Positions 31,598 to 37,481 of a stretch of DNA of 37,481 nucleotides are shown piece after piece. Position 1 is the stretch's first letter, and the number at the start of each line of letters is the position of its first letter. Position numbers and translations under genes: made by a program. This DNA is from M55B167 sp964406095 (lineage in GTDB: Bacteria > Verrucomicrobiota > Kiritimatiellia > RFP12 > UBA1067), in assembly GCA_964406095.1 (NCBI GenBank), contig CAYOQJ010000037.1, positions 1 to 37,481 on the forward strand. The letters are read 5' to 3'. The notes below the pieces were generated by a model. It was not told the origin of the DNA and made no database searches. It was given only the letters and a program-made list of their open reading frames with translations.

Positions 31598-32410
31598 TTA
31601 GAAGCGTCCCATTGCCGCAAACTTCTGGTAGCGCTGCTCAAGCAGCGCATCGATGTCGATTTGACGAAGCTTTTTAATTTCGGCCAGGACGGCCTTCTTA
31701 ACGCGGTTGATCGCGGTGGCAGGCCGTTTGTGCGCACCGCCGACCGGTTCATCGATAATTGAGTCGATCACCCCCAGCCCCAGCAAGCTTTCCGCAGTAA
31801 TTTTGAGAGCCTCGGCCGCATCAGCCGCTTTTTTGCCGTCGCGCCACAGGATCGAAGCGCAGCCCTCTGGTGATATTACCGAATAAACCGCGTTGCGCTG
31901 CATCATAATGCGATCGCCGACCGCGATACCCAGTGCGCCGCCGCTGCCGCCCTCACCGCAGATCACCACCACGATCGGTGTACGCAACCGAGCCATGAAC
32001 TCCAGATTATGGGCGATGGCCTCGGCCTGACCGCGGGCTTCGGCCTCGCTACCGGGATAAGCTCCGGGAGTATCGACCAGGGATACCACTGGCAGTCTGT
32101 ATTTTTCGGCCAGCCGCATCAGGCGCATTGCCTTACGGTAGCCTTCGGGGCTGGCCATGCCGAAGTTGCACTCGATATTCTCCTCAACGCTGCACCCTTT
32201 ACAATGACCTATCAACACGACCTTCTCGCCGCCGATGGTTGCAAAGCCGCCGATCAATGCCTGGTCATCGCCAAACAGGCGATCACCGTGCAGCTCCACA
32301 AAATCTTCACACATCCCCTTGATATAAGCGATGATATTCGGGCGGTCAACATGCCGCGCCTCCTGGACAATATCCCAGGTTGTCATTTTCTTCACACTAT
32401 TGGTTGCCAT
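31598..32410 (-). CDS. accA: Acetyl-CoA carboxylase carboxyltransferase subunit alpha
   Basis: A 270-residue crotonase-fold subunit of the carboxyltransferase that moves CO2 from biotin to acetyl-CoA, the first step of fatty-acid synthesis. Characteristic segments are H-G-D-R-L-F-G-D-D, N-F-G-M-A-S-P-E-G-Y-R-K, D-T-P-G-A-Y-P-G, G-E-G-G-S-G-G-A-L and V-I-S-P-E-G-C-A-S-I-L-W. It starts where E. coli AccA reaches about residue 59, so it lacks the N-terminal helical segment. The start ATG 32410 has AGGTGA 5 nt upstream; no coding sequence for the missing segment lies before it, since accD ends 29 bp away. It is the second gene of the accDA operon. Confidence 0.95.
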   Translation of the reverse strand: MATNSVKKMTTWDIVQEARHVDRPNIIAYIKGMCEDFVELHGDRLFGDDQALIGGFATIGGEKVVLIGHCKGCSVEENIECNFGMASPEGYRKAMRLMRLAEKYRLPVVSLVDTPGAYPGSEAEARGQAEAIAHNLEFMARLRTPIVVVICGEGGSGGALGIAVGDRIMMQRNAVYSVISPEGCASILWRDGKKAADAAEALKITAESLLGLGVIDSIIDEPVGGAHKRPATAINRVKKAVLAEIKKLRQIDIDALLEQRYQKFAAMGRF

Positions 32411-32439
32411 AGAATTCACCTTTGCCTGAAGTTATTAGA

Positions 32440-33270
32440 TTAAAATCCCGCGTAGCGCAGAATTTTAGCCAGAAAACATTTTAACTCTTCGCGCGGCACT
32501 ATATGATCAATAAAACCATGATCGAGCGTATACTCAGCTGTCTGAAAATCATCCGGCAGCTTCTGTTTGATAGTCTGCTCGATCACGCGCCGTCCGGCAA
32601 AACCGATCAGTGCTCCTGGTTCAGCGATATTTAAATCGCCGACCATAGCATAGCTGGCAGAGACACCGCCGGTTGTCGGATCAGTCAGTATTGAAAAATA
32701 GGGCAGGCCGGCCTCTTTCAATTTTGCGATAGCGGCACAGGTTTTGGCCATCTGCATCAGCGAAATGATGCCCTCATGCATACGAGCTCCACCGGAAGCT
32801 GAGACAATAATCAACGGAAGTTTCTGCTCAACAGCAAGTTCGGCTGCCAGCAGGATACGTTCACCGGTACCGCTGCCCAGGCTGCCGCCCATGAAAGCAA
32901 AATCCATGATGCCGATAGCAACATTGACCCCATCAATCGAGCAGGTGCCGGTGAGAACAGCTTCATTGATACCCGCCTTGGTGGCGGCAGCGCGAGCTTT
33001 ATCACTGTACGAACCTTTAGCGTCGCTGAACTTCAGGGGATCATTGGCTCCGACATCGGCATTTATCTCCTTGAAACTGTGATCGTCAGCGAGCAGAGCC
33101 AGCCGTTCGCGGCAATTAATGCGTGCGTGATAACCACAACTCGGGCAGACCTTATGAGCTGCCTGCCAGCATTCACGCTTGACATACGCATTACAATGGG
33201 GGCAAACCGCCCACAACTTATCGGTTGGAACCCGCAACGGTTCCGCCGTCGGAATCTGAAACCATGACAT
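32440..33270 (-). CDS. accD: Acetyl-CoA carboxylase carboxyltransferase subunit beta
   Basis: A 276-residue partner of AccA in the carboxyltransferase complex. An N-terminal zinc ribbon has four cysteines in C-x2-C-x15-C-x2-C spacing (C23, C26, C42, C45), followed by the crotonase-fold core with D-F-A-F-M-G-G-S-L-G-S, S-A-S-G-G-A-R-M-H-E-G and T-D-P-T-T-G-G-V-S-A-S-Y. Length and motifs are normal. ATG 33270 is preceded by AGGGAG 9 nt upstream. It is transcribed ahead of accA; the biotin carrier and carboxylase genes (accB, accC) are not in the window. Confidence 0.95.
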   Translation of the reverse strand: MSWFQIPTAEPLRVPTDKLWAVCPHCNAYVKRECWQAAHKVCPSCGYHARINCRERLALLADDHSFKEINADVGANDPLKFSDAKGSYSDKARAAATKAGINEAVLTGTCSIDGVNVAIGIMDFAFMGGSLGSGTGERILLAAELAVEQKLPLIIVSASGGARMHEGIISLMQMAKTCAAIAKLKEAGLPYFSILTDPTTGGVSASYAMVGDLNIAEPGALIGFAGRRVIEQTIKQKLPDDFQTAEYTLDHGFIDHIVPREELKCFLAKILRYAGF

Positions 33271-33305
33271 AAAATTAATCTCCCTCTATCACGCAAGTTG
33301 TCGTT

Positions 33306-33335
33306 AAAATAGCATAAATCTTTTCATAGAAGCAA
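33306..33335 (-). promoter_or_regulatory. Promoter of accDA
   Basis: On the minus strand TTGCTT (33335-33330) and an extended -10 TG-C-TATTTT (hexamer 33311-33306) are separated by 18 bp. Initiation would be about 30 nt upstream of the accD start. Confidence 0.35.
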
Positions 33336-33351
33336 GCCGCTGATTTTCTGA

Positions 33352-33381
33352 TTGCGTCGGGAATCACTGTTGTTGCATAAT
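33352..33381 (+). promoter_or_regulatory. Promoter of the sensor kinase gene
   Basis: TTGCGT (33352-33357) and CATAAT (33376-33381) are separated by 18 bp. Transcription would start near 33388, only about 6 nt before ATG 33394, which has no Shine-Dalgarno sequence: a nearly leaderless mRNA. Confidence 0.35.
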
Positions 33382-33393
33382 GTCTTGTGAATT

Positions 33394-36300
33394 ATGAGTG
33401 TTGGGCTTATCAGAAAGTTTTTCATAACGCTTGCGTCATTCGCTCTGGTATTTACAGCTCTGCCTTCTACGGCGGAAAGCTGGCAGATCAGGACATGGCA
33501 AACCGATGAAGGTTTGCCGGAAAACCGTATTTCCGCCATTTCCCAAAGTGCCGATGGCTATCTTTGGGTGGCTACTCTCGGCGGGCTGGTACGTTTTGAC
33601 GGGGTACGTTTCGTAGAAATGCCGACCTATCATTTTACGCGGCAACCCAATCAGAATGTACGTGCCATGCTGCATAAGGACGGTCGTATCTGGTTGGCCA
33701 TGGATTTGAGTACCCTACTCTACGCGCACGACGGGGAGGTCGAAAAATTACACTTTGCTGATCCGACACCGAATATGGCAGTACGTGCCATGGCTGCGGA
33801 TCGCGATGGCAACCTATGGCTGGCTCGCCGAAACATGATCTTTTGCAGCGAAAACGGAGTGCTGAAAAAAATAGTTCCGCTGGACAAATCAAGAGTTGAA
33901 GGCTACTCCTGGATTGCAACAGATGAGCAGGGCGAAATTTGGGGTGCTAACGGCCATCAAGTCGGAGTGATTCGGTTGGGACAGTTTCACCCGCTACTGC
34001 ACCTCACCGAGACCTGTTTGTGCCTGACTGCCGCACAGGACGGCGGACTTTGGATTGTCACCCCTAAAAGGGTATTGCGCTATAAGGAGGGGGGGCAGGC
34101 AGAGGAAATTACCCAGCTTCCCAAGCGTTCAGTTGTCAGAGCTTTAATCGAAGATCAAAGCGGTGCTCTCTGGATCGGAACGCTCAATGCTGGTCTTCTA
34201 CGCTGGGATAGAGGGTCAATGGAGAAGATCGCGATCCCACGTCCGCAGATAACCGCGCTGACGGAGGATCATGAAGGCAGCATTTGGGTCGGTACCGACG
34301 GAGGCGGACTCTGTCGGGTACGTCCGCGTCTGTTTAAAATGCACAACAATGAAAGCAACCTTCCAAGACAGGCAGTTCAGACGTTATGTGAAGATGCTGG
34401 CGGTGATATCTGGGCGGTCCTTCAATATGGCGCTCTGGCCAGAGAGCATGACAGCAAGTGGCAATTGTTGACAGAGGAAGATGGCTGGTCCGGTGACACT
34501 GCGGTCTGTGTAGCCCCTGCGGCTGAAGGCGGAGTATGGATCGGCACATCGGTAGCCGGACTTTTCCGATGGCAAAATGGCATAGTTGCGCATTACAGCG
34601 ATAAAAACGGTTTTGGTATCAAAGCGGTGCGTTCACTCTTCAGCTCGGTCGAGGGTGATCTTTACATCGTGACCGACTGGCCCAACCGTCTGCGTAGATT
34701 AAGAAACGGGAAACTGCATGAAGTCACCAAAGCCGTCGCCATGGAGGCGATTATCGCAATTGAGCAAACCAGCGACGGTTCAATTTGGGCCGGTTCATCG
34801 CAGGGTAATCTCTACCGGATAGCCGACGGAAAATTCAACATTGAGAGCAGTGCCGTACCGGTGGTGCCCTCTTATATCAGGTCACTGTGCGCCGATCATT
34901 CGACGGGAGGATTGTGGATTGGCTACGGCGGATCAGGGCTGGCTTATCTAAAGGATGGCAGATACACAAACTTCACGCCTGAGCAGGGCGTTCACGAGCA
35001 CTACATTTCGCAGATTATTGATGACAAAAAGGGAAGATTGTGGATAGCCGGCAATCGTGGTATTTTCCACCTGCGCAAGGATCAATTGTGTAAGGCGACA
35101 CACGAGAATCAACCGCACGTTCAACCCACTTTGCTCGGGCATAATGAAGGTTTGACCAATGTTCAGCCGATCTGGCAGTTTTGTCCCACTGTCTGGCTTC
35201 GCGAAAACGGGCATTTGCTACTGGCCACAGCCAATGGAGTTCTGGAGCTCCTGCCTGAACAAATCCGCGACAACAGAGTTGCACCGCCCCTGGTACTGGA
35301 AAGTATCCGTGTTGACGGACAAACCGTTGCCCGTCGTTCCTATGGTCTGGAAACTCAGGACGAGGGCAGCTTAATTTTTCCTGAACCTCACAGACTGAGA
35401 TCACCGTTAACGCTACATCCCGATCACAACCGCATTGAGATCGATTTTACCGCGCCGAGCTTTGTCTCTCCCCAAAATATGCGCCTACTCTACCGTATGC
35501 GCAATTTCGACCACAAGTGGTTTACGGTGGGTTCACAGCGCACAGCCGTTTATCCCAGACTGCCATCCGGTCGCTACCGTTTTCAGATCAGAGCTTGCAA
35601 TGAATCGGGAATCTGGAACAGAGAGTTCTGTGGTTTTGACCTGCAGGTCACTCCGTTCTTCTGGCAGACCTGGTGGTTTTCGCTACTGCTCTGGAGTGGT
35701 GCGGCCCTCGGGCTGACCGGCATCACTCTGCTGGCACAGCAGCGACGGCACCTCATGATGCTACGCCAGGTGAAACAAGAGCGTGCCATAGAGCAAGAGC
35801 GCACCCGCATCGCCCGCGACATGCACGACCAACTGGGTAGCGTGCTGACCAAGGCCGGCCTTATTACCGAAAGTCTACGCCACAACTTTCCCAATCCTAA
35901 CATGCCAGCGCACTCACTTTTCGAGGCTCTGCGCAGCACGCTGAACCGCTTGACCACCTCCATGGACGAGCTGGTTTGGGCGGTCAATCCCCGGCACGAC
36001 ACTTTGGACTCGTTGGCTGACTATCTGATTCGTTACACGCAAGAATTTCTGTTGCACTCAGAGATTGCCTGCAAGCTTGACATCCCGTCGAATCTTCCGC
36101 ATATTGAACTTGGAGCATCGTTGCGGCATAATTTATTTCTGGCATTTGAAGAGGCTTTAAACAATGTTGTTAAACATGCCGCAGCAACCGAGATCACAGT
36201 ACGCGTTAAATATCAGAGAAACAATGTTGTACTGAAAGTGGAGGATAACGGTTGCGGATTCGATACTGATGATCTGCCCGCCAACACCAACGGGGTACGC

Positions 36301-36405
36301 AACATGCGCACGCGACTGCAACCTTTCGGAGGAAGCTGCACGATAGAAAGCGATATTGGATGCGGAACATTTGTGTGCTTCGTTGTGCCGGTCAGCGTGC
36401 TGTAA
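33394..36405 (+). CDS. Beta-propeller sensor histidine kinase
   Basis: A 1,003-residue one-piece sensor. A signal segment (about 1-28) leads to two seven-bladed 'regulator propeller' regions (about 30-640) built from repeats of the type D-G-x-[LI]-W-[VIL]-[GA]-T, then a Y_Y_Y domain (about 690-755), one transmembrane helix (about 762-783) and a cytoplasmic kinase: HisKA_3 dimerisation helix with phospho-acceptor H811 (A-R-D-M-H-D-Q-L-G) and an ATPase with the N box (N923, N924) and D951-N-G-x-G. This layout resembles the hybrid two-component systems of Bacteroides polysaccharide loci, but here receiver and output domains sit on the next gene. Propellers of this group usually sense sugars or oligosaccharides in the periplasm; the ligand is unknown. 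Confidence 0.9.
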   Translation: MSVGLIRKFFITLASFALVFTALPSTAESWQIRTWQTDEGLPENRISAISQSADGYLWVATLGGLVRFDGVRFVEMPTYHFTRQPNQNVRAMLHKDGRIWLAMDLSTLLYAHDGEVEKLHFADPTPNMAVRAMAADRDGNLWLARRNMIFCSENGVLKKIVPLDKSRVEGYSWIATDEQGEIWGANGHQVGVIRLGQFHPLLHLTETCLCLTAAQDGGLWIVTPKRVLRYKEGGQAEEITQLPKRSVVRALIEDQSGALWIGTLNAGLLRWDRGSMEKIAIPRPQITALTEDHEGSIWVGTDGGGLCRVRPRLFKMHNNESNLPRQAVQTLCEDAGGDIWAVLQYGALAREHDSKWQLLTEEDGWSGDTAVCVAPAAEGGVWIGTSVAGLFRWQNGIVAHYSDKNGFGIKAVRSLFSSVEGDLYIVTDWPNRLRRLRNGKLHEVTKAVAMEAIIAIEQTSDGSIWAGSSQGNLYRIADGKFNIESSAVPVVPSYIRSLCADHSTGGLWIGYGGSGLAYLKDGRYTNFTPEQGVHEHYISQIIDDKKGRLWIAGNRGIFHLRKDQLCKATHENQPHVQPTLLGHNEGLTNVQPIWQFCPTVWLRENGHLLLATANGVLELLPEQIRDNRVAPPLVLESIRVDGQTVARRSYGLETQDEGSLIFPEPHRLRSPLTLHPDHNRIEIDFTAPSFVSPQNMRLLYRMRNFDHKWFTVGSQRTAVYPRLPSGRYRFQIRACNESGIWNREFCGFDLQVTPFFWQTWWFSLLLWSGAALGLTGITLLAQQRRHLMMLRQVKQERAIEQERTRIARDMHDQLGSVLTKAGLITESLRHNFPNPNMPAHSLFEALRSTLNRLTTSMDELVWAVNPRHDTLDSLADYLIRYTQEFLLHSEIACKLDIPSNLPHIELGASLRHNLFLAFEEALNNVVKHAAATEITVRVKYQRNNVVLKVEDNGCGFDTDDLPANTNGVRNMRTRLQPFGGSCTIESDIGCGTFVCFVVPVSVL

Positions 36406-36487
36406 AGGTATGATCAGGGAGTTAGAATTTGAGAATGCAAGAAACGCAAAATTTTTTTATCAAGAGAATCTCAGACAGGATTACAGA

Positions 36488-37156
36488 ATGGATATGATTC
36501 AAAAAAGAAATACAGAATCAGCAGCAACTCATCGGACAGCGGTAGCTGTTGTTGAAGATGATGCCTGGTTGAGCGAGCATCTGGCTGAATTGCTAAACAC
36601 CTGCTCTGAATTTGAATGTATAGCCTGTTATCCTTCGGCGGAAGATGCTTTGGCGAACATGGCGGAAATCAGACCGGATGTGGTGCTGATGGATATAGGC
36701 TTACCGAATATGAACGGCATTGAGTGTGTTCGGCATCTAAAAAGCATTTTGCCGGAGGTGCAGGTGTTGATGCTGACTGTTTACGGTGATGCGGAGCGGG
36801 TTTTTGCCGCACTGCAGGCTGGCGGGGATGGTTATTTGCTCAAACGCTCATCCGCTGATGCGTTGTTTGATGCCATCCGGCGGGTGCGACAGGGAGAATC
36901 GCCCATGGACGGCCAGATCGCCCGCAAGGTGGTTCAATACTTCAACTCCCGTGGCACCGCCGCGCAGGAATTTGATCAACTCACACCCCGTGAGCATGAA
37001 GTTATGGAGCGTCTCGCCAAGGGCGAGGCCTACAAGCAGATTGCCGAAGCCCTTGGCATCAGCATCGAGACTCTACGCGGATACGTCAAAAGTGTTTATC
37101 AGAAGCTGCATGTTCATTCACGCGGCGAGGCAGTCGCAAAATATACCGGCCTTTAG
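36488..37156 (+). CDS. NarL/LuxR-type response regulator
   Basis: A 222-residue regulator. An N-terminal receiver has the acidic pair E-D-D, phospho-acceptor D69 (V-V-L-M-D-I-G-L-P-N), a conserved T (M-L-T-V-Y) and K (L-L-K-R). The C-terminal LuxR helix-turn-helix has L-T-P-R-E-H-E-V-M and I-A-E-A-L-G-I-S-I-E-T-L. I chose ATG 36488, with AGG 8 nt upstream; the longer frame from 36356 overlaps the kinase gene and adds an unrelated leader. It follows the HisKA_3 kinase by 82 bp, the normal cognate partner. HisKA_3 kinases and NarL-type regulators typically form pairs. Target genes are not evident from this window. Confidence 0.92.
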   Translation: MDMIQKRNTESAATHRTAVAVVEDDAWLSEHLAELLNTCSEFECIACYPSAEDALANMAEIRPDVVLMDIGLPNMNGIECVRHLKSILPEVQVLMLTVYGDAERVFAALQAGGDGYLLKRSSADALFDAIRRVRQGESPMDGQIARKVVQYFNSRGTAAQEFDQLTPREHEVMERLAKGEAYKQIAEALGISIETLRGYVKSVYQKLHVHSRGEAVAKYTGL

Positions 37157-37312
37157 CCACGTGCATTGTAAAGCAGCAAGCACATATTTATACGCAGCAG
37201 CAGATTATAGCCTAGCGAGGAGTTGGGGAAAACCTGAGTCGCACAAGTGCTCCGCAAAGCAGCCTGAACTCATTCAGCGAGCACATGCGACTTGAACCTT
37301 TACCCTAAAAAC

Positions 37313-37415
37313 GGCAGTTGCCATTTTTTCGTAGATGCAAGGCGCACGGTTTTCAGCTATAGTGACTATACTGGAAGCCGTACAACGCCGCAGATGCGGT
37401 AAAACTGGCAACCCC
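37313..37415. repeat. About 100-bp near-palindrome, REP/MITE-like
   Basis: Two arms of about 51 bp are centred on 37364. The centre is TATAGT-G-ACTATA (perfect). Outward, the left arm CAGCTATAGT, ACGGTTTTCAG, GTAGATGCAAGGCGC and GTTGCCA matches, in reverse complement, CTGGAAGCCGT, AACGCCGCAGATGC and TGGCAAC on the right, with a few mismatches and small gaps. It could fold as one long cruciform or hairpin. The size and symmetry resemble a MITE or REP pair; no coding capacity or flanking target duplication is obvious. Confidence 0.65.
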
Positions 37416-37439
37416 TTGCGGTTTGAAATTCAGAAACTT

Positions 37440-37458
37440 CTTCACCCATTGGGTGAAG
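37440..37458. repeat. Perfect 19-bp inverted repeat
   Basis: CTTCACCCA-T-TGGGTGAAG. It may be an operator or a compact hairpin for a gene beyond the right edge, or part of the neighbouring repeat element. No T-run follows on the plus strand. Confidence 0.5.
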
Positions 37459-37481
37459 CTTATAAAATTAACAAATTCCTT

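Larger units (their letters stand above)
37157..37481 (+). other. Non-coding right edge with palindromic elements
   Basis: No gene is supported in these 325 bp; the frame at 36786-37295 is a shadow of the response regulator. The stretch contains the long near-palindrome and the perfect 19-bp inverted repeat listed separately, and ends in AT-rich sequence. Confidence 0.5.

Noticed and set aside
36356..36487. Longer start for the response regulator overlapping the kinase gene
   Set aside because: It requires a TTG start without a ribosome-binding site and adds a leader that has no receiver-domain similarity.

Overview
The window looks like chromosome from a free-living, polysaccharide-degrading bacterium, most probably of the PVC superphylum (Kiritimatiellota, Lentisphaerota or Verrucomicrobiota type). 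This is inferred from the gene content: large secreted proteins with LamG-like, jelly-roll and pre-peptidase C-terminal-like domains, a fructan-type glycosidase carrying an extra beta-sandwich domain, a BspA-type leucine-rich repeat protein, and a one-piece beta-propeller sensor kinase. No rRNA, tRNA or CRISPR array was recognised.

Region 1 (about 1-5,100) is an eroding accessory island. It holds a truncated BspA-like gene, a nucleotidyltransferase (AbiEii-like) two-gene module with a palindrome over its promoter and imperfect direct repeats around it, and a HipA/YjjJ-type kinase toxin with its own N-terminal winged helix. It also holds a PIN-domain gene frameshifted in its N-terminal acidic motif and a RelE/HigA-type pair damaged at three places. 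A short dispersed repeat occurs four times, and two copies lie exactly where a gene has been cut.

Region 2 (5,312-21,243) is more ordinary. It contains carA without carB, dnaE on the minus strand, a secreted 686-residue protein, a malic enzyme, a 1,913-residue multi-domain secreted protein, and a small operon pairing a lipoyl plus subunit-binding-domain protein (no E2 catalytic domain) with a FabG-like reductase.

Region 3 (21,350-31,419) is a coherent fructan or sucrose utilisation locus. On the minus strand, three secreted proteins run LamG protein A, GH32 glycosidase, LamG protein B. A GntR-headed, LacI-bodied repressor lies upstream. A PfkB-type fructokinase and a sugar-porter MFS transporter diverge from it. 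The model is that the GH32 enzyme releases fructose outside the cytoplasm, the two paralogous LamG proteins bind or present the substrate, MFS imports the sugar, the kinase phosphorylates it, and the repressor controls the divergent promoters. The LamG proteins and the GH32 enzyme share a homologous beta-sandwich domain, the most interesting lead in the window.

Region 4 (31,598-37,156) holds accD-accA on the minus strand. Diverging from it are a 1,003-residue two-component-regulator-propeller histidine kinase and a LuxR-type response regulator. The right edge contains a roughly 100-bp near-palindrome that looks like a REP/MITE-type element. Intergenic spaces throughout carry short hairpin-forming repeats.
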